A DNA stretch of 64,000 nucleotides from Pardosa pseudoannulata (GCA_032207245.1 CM063501.1:82780168-82844167); one strand, 5' to 3'; numbered from the stretch's first letter, positions 1 through 12,345 are shown. The notes: generated by a model from the letters alone, not told the origin. Program-made: numbers and translations.

Positions 1-462
1 ATTTTTTTTATTATTGACCCTTTCCTTTCTTTTATTACACAGTACATATGGGCTTTCGCAACCTCTGTGTCAGGATTATTTACTTTCATTTAATGAAGAA
101 GCACCTCAAAACATGCTTTTTAAGCTGCTCTAAAATCTATAATAATTATTTGATGGGAAAAAGGGATAAAATAAATTAATTAGACATTCTCTATTTTTTG
201 GTGTTGATCTTTATAGAATTACAGTAAAATTATCCATTCTTTTAATTCTTCATTAGTCTAATGTTGTTTTATCGTACAAATCAGGAAATTATTGTACAGT
301 TTTTCAGAATTATGTCACATAATTTTGAGATTATTTTTCATTATACAGCGTCCTAAGTTATCGTACATATACGATAATTATCGTATGGTTGGCAACGCTT
401 TCTGTAAGTTTAAAATGTTATAAACATAGAAAATTTTAAAAAAATCATTCATATGTCTTTAA

Positions 463-468
<6 letters not shown>
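1..468. other. AT-rich sequence without a gene
   Basis: No coding or mobile-element signature is visible. The only structure noted is a perfect 18-bp palindrome at 369..386 (ATACGATAATTATCGTAT), with a related TATCGTACATA motif just before it. It could be the core of a decayed MITE, but no matching ends were found. Confidence 0.4.

Positions 469-498
<30 letters not shown>
469..498. repeat. poly(A) tract
   Basis: About 30 consecutive A residues followed by GAAAC. It could be the tail of an old retroposon on the plus strand, but nothing recognisable precedes it. Confidence 0.8.
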
Positions 499-500
<2 letters not shown>

Positions 501-694
501 AACTTTTAACACGTGGTTTCACTGCAAAACCACCGTTCGTTTACGGGTTCAACACAAACTATAATCTACTTCTCTTTACGTCTTGCTTTTGACATATGTA
601 TAAGAACACTTGAATTTGGTTTATTATTTAGCACAATAATTTCTTTTATGTATGTTGATTTTACTATTAATTTACAATTAGTAAATATATAATT

Positions 695-1373
695 TTAACA
701 CATTGTATACGGGACACGTACTAGTACTTTTTCTGACGATTGATACTTGAGCTCGGATCACGTACTAGTACGGGTTAGTGTAACAACATGGTTTGTTTGT
801 GGGTACAACAATCACGGTATATACAGGAAAACGAAGCCAAATGTTCTTGTCTACTACATAGATTCTGGAAAAACTTAGACAAATAAAAACTAGTTTTTAC
901 ATCGGTCGATGCGGAACCACAGAACGGAAAAGTTGATTAAAAAAATCCATTTAGATTTAAAATTAACTTATTTATCCTTGTGAAAATATATATGTATATA
1001 TGTGTATATAAATATATGTATATAAATATATGTATATATATTTTCAATATAAAATACGAAAAGTTGCTTAAAAAGTTGAATAATTTTCGATCTGTTGAGA
1101 TTTATGAATGGTTTGGAATGCTACGGTCTACTTTTTGCAACACGAGGGCTAATGAGACCGAGACCTACAGCTTAAAGCCGATTCCGAACGGCTACGAACA
1201 TCCATGCCACTGTGGGATTCGAACCCACGAATTCCAGTACCGAAGGCCAGCACCCTAACCAATCGGTCATCGTTCGGCTTTGTTGAGATTTAACTGAATA
1301 ACTAAATTTACGCGTAAAACGCCCGCTCCCGGTACAATACCGCTGCGAAATGTGCCTGCACATAATGTATTAA
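695..1373. mobile_element. piggyBac-like TTAA MITE (CACATTG family), copy 1
   Basis: The element is bounded by TTAA at 695..698 and 1370..1373. Its ends are imperfect inverted repeats: CACATTGTATACGGGACAC on the left, and CATTATGTGCAGGCACATTT reading inward from the right. The TTAA boundaries are the target-site hallmark of piggyBac-type transposons. No transposase is encoded. A second copy at 54141..54698 has the same termini and interior (CACGTACTAGTAC, GGGTACAA). This copy is longer because a SINE is nested in it at 1105..1280. The family assignment rests on TTAA plus the terminal repeats only. Confidence 0.7.
1105..1280 (-). mobile_element. tRNA-derived SINE (family 1), full-length
   Basis: Read on the minus strand it starts CCGAACGATGACCGATTGG, has a tRNA-like A box (class II, Leu/Ser-like), a B box in GGGTTCGAATCCC, then a conserved body (GCTTTAAGCTGTAGG, GCAAAAAGTAGACC) and a tail close to CCAAACC. 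It is flanked by 12-bp target-site duplications TGTTGAGATTTA at 1093..1104 and 1281..1292. The uninterrupted site exists in the sister MITE near 54605, which confirms the insertion. The B-box region of this family causes spurious short ORFs. Confidence 0.92.
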
Positions 1374-2457
1374 AATGATTTTGTCAAGATTCTAAAGTTT
1401 GCTCATAGGTTTCTATGCATGAATTTATCTGTATAATAACCTACAAACTTATTTGAAAATATTGAACCATATATGTGTATGTACAAGCGCTCTCTCCAAT
1501 CTGCCTCTATGAAGGTATCTGAGCATTGGTTACATATTTTGCTTTAAAAATATTAGATATCATTGGGAAAGATTTAAATGTGTAAATAGCATTTTTGGAA
1601 CCCTATATTTATATATTTTATAAATAAAAGGAAATAAAAAGATAAGTGAAAATGGGAATGTAGGCATTTACTAATATGTATCAATATTCCCTCTGATAAA
1701 TGCATAGTAAAAAACTGTATGTACTTCATAACATACTCATATTTAACGCTCATTAAGCTGTACTTTATTGTTTTAAACAATATTACATTTCAAAAAACTA
1801 AAGAGAGATGAAAAAACTGAATTATGTTTGTAAATATTTTTATGCATTTAAAAACTTAAATATTGTGTATTAATGAGTGGCATACTTGTTTGAGTTAAAT
1901 ACATTCAAAAAGCTATGTTTTCTCAGAAGTAATTTATTCCTTACTTTTAATACATAGGAAATAATATCCAAATTTATCTCATTTCGTAACGCTTTTAAAT
2001 TTTAGTTTTTTGTTTATTTTTATTTTACGATTGGTAAATTTGAAAATTTGAAACACATATATTACTGTTTTACTTTTTACAGAATAATAAAATATGTACG
2101 CATAACGCCACAGAAACCGCACTCCGGTACTTCTCAATTCTTTGAAGGCAAACTTTTGCTTGTTTCCCATTATGTTATAACTTGTTTTTTTTCCGGTTAT
2201 ATATTTTAAATATATATCATATTTATACTTTATTTTACCCGTAATGTATTTATCCGAAAATAATAAGCTGTAGGGTGTATCGTTGTACTAAACGGTTCCT
2301 AAAAGGAGAAATGTATAGGGTATAATAGCCTTTATAGAACAATAATATGTAAATAATCTGTCGTACTGACATCTTGAAACATATTTAAACTTTTAAAAGA
2401 AATATAAATTAGCCTCCATTTTATTATGCGTTATTAATCTAACGACATACTGCAGTT
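1374..2457. other. AT-rich sequence, nothing recognised
   Basis: No gene, terminal repeats or tandem structure could be supported. The short ORFs here are AT-biased, overlap on opposite strands and carry no motif. Confidence 0.5.
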
Positions 2458-2469
2458 CAAAGAAATTCG

Positions 2470-2612
2470 TCGACTTTGGAACCGAAGTTCATGGGTTCGA
2501 ATCCCACTGGGCATGGATGTTCTTAGCCGTTCGGATTCAGCTTTAAGGAGTAGGTCCCGGTCTCATTAGCCCTCGTGATGCAAAAAAGTAGACCGTAGTG
2601 CTCCCAATCAAC
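2470..2612 (+). mobile_element. tRNA-derived SINE (family 1), 5'-truncated
   Basis: The B box (GGGTTCGAATCCC) and SINE body are present, but the A-box segment is missing. The flanking direct repeat CAAAGAAATTCG occurs at 2458..2469 and 2613..2624, so the truncated copy inserted as such, consistent with incomplete reverse transcription. The tail is short (CAATCAAC). Confidence 0.9.
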
Positions 2613-2811
2613 CAAAGAAATTCGCCTAAACCTAAAGAAGTAAAATTGCATAGATTATTTGGATCTTGTGTTTCGACAGGAAAATTTATCCTTATATGCC
2701 GTAACATCAGCCCTAGTAACAACTGGTCTCAGAACCATTTCAGTTCTCCTATCTCTAATAATATACAAATTACCAATAATACTGTTACTATTATTTTTTT
2801 TATAAACCTTA

Positions 2812-4460
2812 GTTTCGGTTGCTATACCTCCTTATCTGTAGAACGCAGGTATTTGGCTTAAATAGACAGAGAAAAAATAATTTTAGAGTTTATATTAATC
2901 CATGTTAAACACATAGTATAAACAATGCTTTACTTCCACTTTTTTTGCTTCAAATAATTTTTTAATTATATATTTGTATTATATATTATATATTATTATA
3001 TATTATATATTATTATATATTATTATCAAATTATATATTATTATCAAAATATATATATATTATTATCAAATATATTTAAATAGTTTTGGTTCCTATACCT
3101 CCTTATCTGCAGAACACAGGTATTTGGCTTAAATAGACAAAGAAAAAATAATTTTAGAGTTTATATTAATCCATGTTAAACACATAGTATAAACAATGCT
3201 TTACTTCCACTTTTTTTGCTTCAAATAATTTTTTAATTATATATTAATTATATATTATATATTATTATCAAATTATATATTATCAAATATATTTAAATAG
3301 TTTTGTTTCCTGTACCTCTTTATCTGCAGAACACAGGTATTTGGCTTAAATAGACAAAGAAAAAATAATTTTAGAGTCTATATTAATCCATGTTAAACAC
3401 ATAGTATAAACAATGCTTTACTTCCACTTTTTTGCTTCAAATAATTTTTTAATTATATATTTAAATTATATATTTTATATTATATATTATTATCAAATAT
3501 ATATATATATTATCAAAATATATATATTATTATCAAATTATATATTATCAAATATAATTAAATAGTTTTGTTTCCTGTATTTCTTTATCTGCAGAACACA
3601 GGTATTTGGCTTAAATAGACAAAGAAAAAATAATTTTAGAGTTTATATTAATCCATGTTAAACACATAGTATAAACAATGCTTTACTTCCACTTTTTTTG
3701 CTTCAAATAATTTTTTAATTATATATTTGTATTATATATTATATATTATTATATATTATTATCAATATATATATATTATTATCAAATTATATATTATTAT
3801 CAAATATATTTAAATAGTTTTGTTTCCTGTACCTTTTTATCTGCAGAACACAGATATTTGCCTTAAATAGACAAAGAAAAAATAATTTTAGAGTCTATAT
3901 TAATCCATGTTAAACACATAGTATAAACAATGCTTTACTTCCACATTTTTTGCTTCAAATAATTTTTTAATTATACATTTAAATTATATATTATATATTA
4001 TATATTATCAAATATATATATTATTATCAAAATATATATTATCAAATATACTTAAATAGTTTTGTTTCCTATGACCTCTTTATCTGTAGAACACAGGTAT
4101 TTGGAATAAATAGACAAAGAAGAAATAATTTTAGAGTTTATATTAATCCATGTTAAACACATAGTATAAACAATGCTTTACTTCTACTTTTTTTGCTTCA
4201 AATAATTTTTTAATTATATATTTAAATTATATATTATATATTATATGTTATTATCAAATATATATATTATTATCAAAATATATATATTATTATCAAATAT
4301 ATTTAAATAGTTTTGTTTCCTATGACCTCTTTATCTGCAGAACACAGGTATTTGGCTTAAATAGACAAAGAAAAAATAATTTTAGAGTTTATATTAATCC
4401 ATGTTAAACACATAGTATAAACAATGCTTTACTTCCACTTTTTTTGCTTCAAATAACTTA
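2812..4460. repeat. tandem array, about 7 units of 217-271 bp
   Basis: Seven head-to-tail units share a core of about 150 bp running from GTTTCCTGTACC through GAACACAGGTATTTGG and TTTATATTAATCCATG to TTTTTTGCTTCAAATAA. GAACACAGG anchors lie near 2841, 3112, 3329, 3594, 3846, 4089 and 4340. The cores are joined by length-variable AT spacers built of TATATATTATTATCAAA-type motifs, which account for the spread in period. The first unit is the most diverged and the array stops abruptly at about 4460. No ORF runs through it. Confidence 0.9.
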
Positions 4461-4479
4461 TTTGTAGTGAACACTCTGA

Positions 4480-4870
4480 TTTTTTTTTTTCAAGCATGCA
4501 CATTTATTATTGGAATAGCAAAGGTCAAAGAGTCAGCTGCATGTGTGGGCCTGGAAAATTGGGTATTGTAGTAAAGGGGAGGGGAGAGAACACTGATGTT
4601 TTATTAGAAAAAGTTAATGATCTCTATTGTATGTCTCTTGGGGTGTATGTAAGGAATCACTTGTAACAACACTACCAGTGGATAGCCTTTCTATTTATTA
4701 ACACGGCAGGTGTATTGCAAACTCTCTCTCGTTGTTAAATGATATTGCCACTCGATTTCATTTCCTAACTATTCCGTCTTATCGGATTAGCGTTGGAACA
4801 ATCCGTTACCACGACGTTGGAAGTGGTTTCAAATCCATTGTATGTGTATGTCTTTGTTGCAAATTTTGAG
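4480..4870. repeat. diverged dispersed repeat, less AT-rich
   Basis: This segment shares ordered motifs with 7790..8000 and 8090..8230: TCTCTATTGTATGTCTC, then CAACACTACCAGTGG, then a CACGGCAGGT-like block. The copies are heavily diverged. No coding frame or termini were found, and the type of element is unknown. Confidence 0.45.
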
Positions 4871-5628
4871 ATGTCCCTGCGTAATACATAGAGTACACAA
4901 ATATCGTAAAGGACTCAAATTATTAGGGTTGCATACCTGCAAAATACCAAATTTTTGGGTGGCCGGTGAAATAATTAACATTAATATTTGGTAACTGAGG
5001 CTTTTTTTTAGAAAAAGATTCTGAATACCTGAGGAACAGTATTTCTTTTTCTCCCATCTGGGAGTAATTATTGTCTCAAAGCTGGGTTAGTTTTTGATGA
5101 ATTGTTCTTCGCATGTTTTGGTACTTTAAAAGAGACTTTTTTCGCATATTAAGTCATTTTTAAAGAATTCTTACTAAAATTCACAAATGCTAACTAAAAT
5201 AGTCCAAAAGATACTTGTAGTAATGGATAATATGTGTTATAATATATAATTTTGATATTAAATTGTATCCTCTTTCTTCACCGATTTATTTTGTATTATC
5301 AGCAAATGGAGAAAACTTTTTTAAAATTTAGAATTCTCAGATTTTATTGATAAACTTACAAATAAAAAAGCAAAAAAGACTGAACTATAAAATGGCATTT
5401 TTTCTTCTTAATTGATAGATATCCATTTTTATAAATTAAATATGATACTTACCTTAATGGTATATAATCAGTTATATAAAGCAGTCGCATGCACACAGTA
5501 CTAAGTTTCCATACGTTGAGTTAAATTATGAATCTGCTGGTAGTATACATCTGCAGAAACGGCCAATATTGATAGTGGGCTGCCTAATACTCTCTTGCAC
5601 GTGGGCAGCTTGTGTCCCGGAACTGGCC

Positions 5629-5635
<7 letters not shown>
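4871..5635. other. AT-rich sequence without a supported gene
   Basis: Nothing clear. At 5518..5600 the minus strand reads [19 protein letters not shown], faintly similar to a segment of mariner transposases, but it is too short to assign. Confidence 0.35.
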
Positions 5636-5661
<26 letters not shown>

Positions 5662-5785
5662 ATCGCATATTATACACACATATATGCAACACACACATAT
5701 ATACACACAAATACGCACACACATACACAACACACATATATATATATACATATATACACATGTTTATATACATACATATATACAC

Positions 5786-5847
<62 letters not shown>

Positions 5848-5904
5848 GTGTATATATATATATATATACACATGTGTATATATATATACATATATACATG
5901 TATG

Positions 5905-5976
<72 letters not shown>

Positions 5977-5996
5977 CATGTGTGTATATATATATA
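5636..5996. repeat. (TA)n microsatellite with embedded CACATGTG palindromes
   Basis: Some 360 bp consist almost entirely of TA and CA/TG steps, with the self-complementary motif TATACACATGTGTATA occurring several times. The IYIYIY- and HTHTHT-type ORFs on both strands are artefacts of this repeat. Long alternating TA tracts with internal palindromes can form cruciforms. Confidence 0.95.
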
Positions 5997-7780
5997 AACT
6001 AATTCTAAAAATGTAAGTTCAGTAAGCCAAGTTCTTTTTAACTGTCCTCGAATTTTTGCATTGGACAAATTTTATCGATTTTTATTCATTTTTACAGTGG
6101 TCATTTAATATTATTAGAGAGTGAAGTATTATGAAAGGCTTATAGATTAATTTTCAGAAATCTGGTGGCAATTTGAAGAAGTCTTTAAAAATATTTAACC
6201 GGCTTATTAACATTTCATCATTACAAGCAAATAAATAATAAGAGTGCTTTTCCATTTTACGATTTAATACCATTTAATGGCTTATTTTCCATTTAATAGT
6301 GCTAGAATATCATAAGTATAATTAAATTAAATGAGCTAAATTTAACTTCAAAAATATATTTGGGTTTTTTTTTTCTAATCATAAACCTCATCAAATTTTA
6401 ATAAATGTTTTAACACAGTGGAAACAGAACTGTTTATATTTTAAATATTAACTGCTTTTATTTTACTATTCCATAATACTTAAATGTTGTCTACATATCT
6501 TCTAATTAAAATTAAATATCCTACAAATAATAAAATATATGACAAGATTGATTAAAATATTTTTTCGTTCCATTTGTATTAATTTTAAATTTAGCCCTGA
6601 AATAACTTTTATAAATGGAATTCGTATGTAAAAGGAAATATTATAATTTTCCATGAAACGATTTAAGTTAATATTTAAAATTTTATATTTTGTAATCATG
6701 TTAATCTGCTTTATTTCTCTAAAAGTTTTGATTAAAATTATTTATTTCTAATTTACACATATAAATTAATGGTTTCTTTTATACTCTAACTATATACACA
6801 CAAAGAGGTTGTCTGTTTTTATACATATATAGTTATATTTAAATTTAAAGTTAATATTTGTACGTGCTCGTTGAAGATAAGAACAAATAATATTGTACAC
6901 AAACGCAATAAAATCAAATTGAATTGTAACTTGAAAAAAAAAGTCAAGTGTATTTTTGAAAATTCTCATACATTACAAATATATCATATGTACCAAATTT
7001 TTTCCTAAACAAAATAGAGAAATTTATAGTTTTATTCACAACATTTTTTTACCTTTTGCGGCAAATGATGAACAGGAAGGCATTTGGAACAAGTGTGCTT
7101 CATATAGCAGGTATTATATAATTTTTCAGGTCATATTGTAGCACAACATATCAAAAGAAGATTATGATTAATATTATGAAAATTTAAAAAAATATTGATG
7201 TTATTTTCAGGTGTATTTCAGCCTCTTTCCGAAAGTAGTATTATATTTTTTATTTTTTGTAAATTTAAATGGTTGGAAACTATTGGGAAAGCTATTTATA
7301 ACACTGAAGAGTCAAAATCAGTGATATTAAGATGTGGATCTTCATTATAAAACAAATATTGAAGATCCAAATTAAATTTGACTTAAAATTTGGAATTTAC
7401 TTTTTCAACCTTGACGGCATGCCTTTTTGTTAATACATTCTGTGAATAGAAATTTCTAAACTTTCTTCAATGAATGTTAGTAAGTACTTGAGAAACTTTA
7501 TTAGAAGATGATTTTTCCAAAACGATAAAAAATCTTATGAAGACATAGCTTATTAGAAAGCAATTGAAAACGTGTATCTATCACACCTGTTATCGGTGGC
7601 AAATAGTCCGAAGCGTGAGAACTTGCTTCTTAAAATGAATGTGTCTAACGCTCTGTTAATTTGCGGTATATAAGTGTAAAAGGTTGCATTGTGTCTAATG
7701 ACTTTCATTTTTACCTAAGAAATGGATCAACAAATTGCGGAGAGATAAACCATCTGAGCGGTTAGGCACACTGGTGTATA
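5997..7780. other. AT-rich sequence, no gene seen
   Basis: About 1.8 kb of very AT-rich DNA. An ORF at 6956..7141 has no recognisable motif and biased composition, so it is not called. No terminal repeats or tandem units were found. Confidence 0.5.
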
Positions 7781-7789
7781 GAAGGACAC

Positions 7790-8230
7790 TCATAATGATT
7801 TGTCAGTGAATGTTGGTGGTCCCTGTTGTATGTCTATAAGAGCGGATGTGATTTATGACTAGTACCAACACTAGCAGTGGTTTTCCTTGGTGTAACCACG
7901 CCAGTTTTGATGGCTAGCTTATTGAACAGTTGCAATTGTAACCACGTGCTAACGTCTGCCACGTGTCGTATGTTTTAATTTGCTTAGTTTCGGTGGTTTC
8001 AGCTACACCCACGTGCTGTGAATCCCCTAAATCTCCTACATTTCTATTTATAAAGATGCTGCACTGTGGTTTTCTGACAATAGATTGCATAGATGGGGGG
8101 GGATTGGGCTAAAATGGGAACCTGATAAGGCAAGTTCTTTATATGTTACAGGGAGGTAATCTCTATTGTATGCCTGTCCGAGCAGATACGAGTGAGAACT
8201 AACACTTTCTGTTTAAAAACAGAAAAGTTT
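7790..8230. repeat. diverged dispersed repeat related to 4480..4870
   Basis: It contains CCCTGTTGTATGTCTATAAG, CAACACTAGCAGTGG and CACGCCAGTT in the same order as the 4.5-kb segment, and a third partial copy (AATCTCTATTGTATGCCTG) at about 8158. The interval is richer in GC and CACGTG motifs than its surroundings, suggesting an old transposable element of unknown class. Confidence 0.4.
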
Positions 8231-8429
8231 CAGTAAGTTGTTTTGTTTAATTGTTGCGGGTATTGCTGTATGTTTGGTTTACATTACAGTTTTCGACAGC
8301 TATACATCTATTGTGCAGGCAGGTGATAATTTAGCTGAATGGTGGAAAAGGGAGCATTTTATTGATCATACAACAGATAATCGGCAAAAGAGAAGATTTG
8401 TCAGAAAACATATGCGAAAGCGAATCTAG
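8217..8429 (+). CDS. exon-like ORF of unknown function (low confidence)
   Basis: An open frame of about 70 codons runs from just after an in-frame stop at 8214..8216 to TAG at 8427..8429. It starts with a hydrophobic stretch (LFCLIVAGIAVCLVYITVF), a possible membrane segment, and ends in a basic tail with KRRFVRKHMRKRI. Within the ORF the only methionine codon is near the end, so if coding it is an internal or terminal exon or a relic. A possible acceptor AG lies at 8232..8233, but the reading frame is open on both sides of it. The product is not recognised. Chance or a transposon relic is at least as likely. Confidence 0.2.
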   Translation, partial: KQKSFSKLFCLIVAGIAVCLVYITVFDSYTSIVQAGDNLAEWWKREHFIDHTTDNRQKRRFVRKHMRKRI

Positions 8430-9415
8430 TTCTGACTTTAAAACAATCCTCTTAAAAAAAATTCCAATATTGAGAGGAATTATGACTGAAAACGTGTTAG
8501 CTGTTTACTGTAAACAAATTTAATTTTACAGAACTTTATTTTTTCCAAATTGTGTCTTTTTTTTGCGTAACGTGCATGTTATCTTAAAAAATATTTTAAT
8601 ATTTTTTCATGAAATTTTTAGATTGTATACAATATAATTTTCATAATATAATGTAATTCTTGTTAATAACATAAATTTTATAATAAAATTCTTGCATATT
8701 TTCCAAAATATGCTGTTTTGCGATGATATTTTTTATATTTTAATAAAAAAAATTCACTTTTTTCAAATATTTAAAAAAATTAAATATATATATAAATATC
8801 TTAAATATATATTAATTTAGATTTAAAGTTATTTTGATATATTGTAGTAAATAATAAAACAATAAATTTGTTTGATCTTAATTATATTTTTATTGATCCT
8901 GCGCGTTAGACTTGATATCATTTTTGTTTAGAACAAAGTGCCTCTTCTTGAAAAAATTCTTAGAAAAATATTTTTTATGGTTCAAAACAATGAGATATGA
9001 ATGTAAAAATAAAAATTTGTTTTAACTAAGTTAAAAAATAATACGTTTGTAAAACTAGTAGTTTTCAAGTCATGAGAAGTCGATAATGATAATTTTTTTT
9101 ATATTTTTTCGACTTTTAAATTCGTGTCACCCTTTAATCCTGTTAAAGTACACGTCTATTTCTTTTGCATGATTTTTTCACAATGTGTGCCAAATTTTTA
9201 ATCAAAATTGGCAAAACTTACAAATTGCTTAAAAATCAATAGCAGTCATGCTCCATTAAAAATCTGAAAATATGTTATATATACGGTGATATAAAGGCTG
9301 TGAAACTGAATTAATTTTATCTACGTTTGTGCGGGAGATACATTTTTGTTCTGCCGCTATTTCTTATAATTCTTTAGGTCAGCTTACAATGTTGTTGTTG
9401 TTTCTCATGTCACTT
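8430..9415. other. AT-rich sequence, no gene seen
   Basis: Nearly 1 kb of A/T-run-rich DNA with no ORF, terminal repeat or tandem structure that can be supported. Confidence 0.5.
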
Positions 9416-9725
9416 TGACAAACTCAGCACGATCGAGCCTGCAGCTCTCGTATTAAGGCCAAGGTGTACCTTCCGTTTTAATGAGCACCATTAAGGTGAA
9501 AAAAACGACTTCATTCAAGTAGGTCTTCGTAATTTAGAATCAGCGTCCAAGAAGAACACCCACAGACTTGGCCTGTCAGCCCCAGAGGTATTGAGAAGTT
9601 GGAGAACATTGTGAACATGGACATAATTCACGTGCTCCAGTCACCTTTAACGAACACGGCAGATCTTAGCCCGCTGGGTTCCGAATCTTTACCTTTGCCG
9701 ACCACGGCTCATCCCTAGCATTAAA
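9416..9725. repeat. decayed GC-richer repeat segment
   Basis: This island is clearly less AT-rich than its flanks. It shares CGTTTTAATGAGCACC and the following bases with about 30265..30335, so it is probably a dispersed repeat. No terminal repeats, RNA polymerase III boxes or ORF could be assigned. Confidence 0.35.
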
Positions 9726-10190
9726 ATTCCTTATTATTAAAATGTCTAATTTTTAATAAGATCGGAAATTGAGAAAAGAAATGAAGGTGTTTTAACAAAT
9801 TTAATTTGTGTTTTGTTGAACATCCGTTTTCTGCAAGGTAAACACATTTGTAATGTGCAAATTACAAATTTTAAATGGCCATAAGAGGCATTTTACAAAC
9901 ATACAACTGCAAAAATATGTAACAGAAAATATTATATTTAATTATAGAGTTTATCAACCATATATTTGAAAGGATATTTATCTTTAGTAAAGAAAACTGA
10001 ATCCACTAAAAATTGCCGAGATGCAATACTTAGAAACTTTTTCGCACTTAAAAGAGCAGAAGTAAAAAAGTTGATAAAACGTATTTTGTGAAGGGAGACA
10101 GGTGAAAGTCTTTCTACAGTCACTTTTTTGTCACTTTTTGTGATTTTTAAAATTGTTTAACATTAAAAAATCCTCCCGCCCCAAATGGTT
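9726..10190. other. AT-rich sequence, no gene seen
   Basis: A 61-codon minus-strand ORF at 9938..10123 has no recognisable motif and is not called. Confidence 0.4.
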
Positions 10191-10197
10191 TTATTTT

Positions 10198-10358
10198 GTT
10201 TGGAGTGCTACGATCTATTTTTTTTACAGGAGGGTTAGTGAGACCTTGCTCCACATCTTAAAGCTGATTCCGAATGGCTATGAATAGCGAGAGTGTGATT
10301 CGAACCCACAAACTCCGGTACCGAAGGTCAGCAACATAACCTATCGGCTATCATTCGG
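10198..10358 (-). mobile_element. tRNA-derived SINE (family 1), diverged
   Basis: The minus-strand copy has a recognisable B box (GGGTTCGAATCAC) and body. It is more diverged than the 1.1-kb copy. C-rich flanks (CCTCCCGCCCCAAA before, CCTCCCCAAA after) look like a degraded target-site duplication. Confidence 0.85.
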
Positions 10359-10594
10359 TTCCTCCCCAAAGGGGTATATATATTTTTAGTATTCATTTTG
10401 ACATATAAATGTATGTTGTTATTTGCAAGTTTTCCCTTAATTACGAAAAATGCATTTGCTTAAAAATTAGTCTGTAAGATTTATATCCATGTACCTATTA
10501 TGAGATGAAATAAAATATAGTTCAGATTTCTTTCTGATTTTAGAACATTAATATTTAATCGATCTTAAAAGAACTTCTGCTTCAAAGTTATAGA

Positions 10595-11665
10595 CTCTGC
10601 ACTTTACTTTCACTTAAATTTTCTGTAACAATGGGTTCAAACGTTACTTATAATATACTAATAATTTACTTTTACTAAGAAAGCAATTTATCAATCTATT
10701 CTTCTTATAGTTCCCACCCTACAAAAACCTTGCTACCCTTAATTCTAGAGAAATGTATATAAACTGTATGTATTCATTATTATGTTTTCGGGCATTATCA
10801 ACATATTTAAATAAATTTGACATCCCTCTTATTCCAAGAGCTCTGCTTTCCTTTATAATTTCTCCGTTTGATCTCCTTTTGTCAGGCCATATGTAATATT
10901 AACATATAATGACACTTAAATTTTCTGTAACAATGGGATCAAACGTTACTTTATTATAATTTACTAATAATTTACTTTTAATAAAATAGCATTTAAACAG
11001 TTTATTTTTCTTATAGTTGCTGTCCTTCAAAATTTTTCCTTTCATTAACTCTAGGGATATGTATATGAACTATATGTATTCATTATGTTTTCGGTCATTA
11101 TAAACACATTTAAAAAAATCTAACACCACTCTTATTCCGATAGCTCTGCTTTTATTTATAATTTCTTCATTTTAAACACCTATTTTCACCCACAAGCAAT
11201 TGTAAATTTTACTGCTCGTTGAAAAATTCAATCTAAAATTCTGGTTCTTTTTCCAAACAGATTACCTATAAACATTCTAGTGAAATGAAACTGTACTACT
11301 TTTTAACTAACTGCAAAGCTTTTCAAGGACTTAGGACTTAGATGGCAATTTATCAATCTATTTTTCTTATAGTCCCTACCCTACAAAAACATTGCTTCCC
11401 TTAATTCTAGAGAAATATATATGAACTGTATGTATTCATTACTATGTTTTCGGGCATTATCAACACATTTAAATAAATTTATCATCACTCTTTTTTCGAG
11501 AGCTCTGCTTTCATTTATAATTTCTTCGTTTGATATCCTTTTTTCAGCCCACAAACACGTGTAAATTGTGTCTGCTTGTTGAAAAAATCAATCTAAAATT
11601 CTGATTCTTTTTTCAAACCGATTACCTATAAATATTCTAGTGAAACGAAACCATACAAATACTTT
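10595..11665. repeat. three-unit diverged tandem repeat, ~320-440 bp per unit
   Basis: Shared anchors are TTTTCTGTAACAATGGG (10620, 10920), GAACTGTATGTATTCATTA-like (10765, 11070, 11425) and AGAGCTCTGCTTTC-like (10838, 11140, 11500). The third unit lacks the TTTTCTGTAACA block; units 2 and 3 share a further 3' extension (TTACCTATAAACATTCTAGTG). No coding frame is conserved between units. Confidence 0.75.
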
Positions 11666-11669
11666 TAAA

Positions 11670-12345
11670 TTAACTGAAAAGAGTTCCAAGGACCCTGGAC
11701 AGGACAATTCATTCAGTTCCTTTAGCGCACGTGGAAAACTGATCTGTGCCCATATCACACAGTGTAGGGAAAAAAGATATGTGATTTTTTCTGTATCATA
11801 TATTTAGAATGAACTCAAAATATTTTGATAATTCTTAAAATGATCCTAGTATATAAATTTTTAATATTTTTTCTATATTTATTTTCTTAATACTTGAAAA
11901 TATTTTCAAACACTCTAGAAGTATTGTTTTGCTGATAAACTGGATAGTTTATTTGAGGGGAATATTTTTTTATTTGTAAGTTGAACTTTCATAAAAAATT
12001 TTATGACTTTCAAAATTTAAATTTAATTTTAATAATTTTAATAAATTCAAAATTTAAAACGATTACCCGAATTTATATAAAGGCATATTAGAAGTGTTTG
12101 GTAAACATTTTGTAAGAATCTATAATAAGTTTAGTGTCTAGGAGTATTTAAAAAAAAATAAGAAAATTCAAATACAGTAATTTTTAAACACATTGGATTT
12201 TAAAAATAAAATCTGATTCTATAATAAAAAAATATATTTTTCAATTTTTCCTTATTTCTGCTTAAAGCGATTCTTTTGCTTTCGGATTCCATTTTCCTCA
12301 AGGTGGGGCGCCCCTAAGACTGATGGCAAATGCCACCTTTGCCAA
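11670..12345. other. AT-rich sequence, no gene seen
   Basis: No structure supported apart from A/T runs. Confidence 0.45.

Noticed and set aside
1105..1280. tRNA-Leu/Ser-like gene at this and the other SINE copies
   Set aside because: The A and B boxes are present, but the acceptor stem does not close and the sequence continues into a shared SINE body with target-site duplications.
1172..1363. ORFs resembling NTRANETETYSLKPIPNGYE in many places (1.2, 40.7, 45.3, 61.7 kb)
   Set aside because: This is the translated SINE family 1 sequence, recurring wherever the SINE occurs, not a protein family.
2812..4460. CRISPR-like array
   Set aside because: Units are 217-271 bp with AT spacers; repeat and spacer sizes and the eukaryotic context exclude CRISPR.
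5518..5600. Possible mariner transposase fragment on the minus strand (SADVYYQQ)
   Set aside because: Only about 19 residues show resemblance; no flanking mariner motif or terminal repeat.
5501..6068. Several overlapping ORFs of 71-142 codons on both strands
   Set aside because: They translate TA and CA/TG microsatellites ([14 protein letters not shown]) and have no coding signature.
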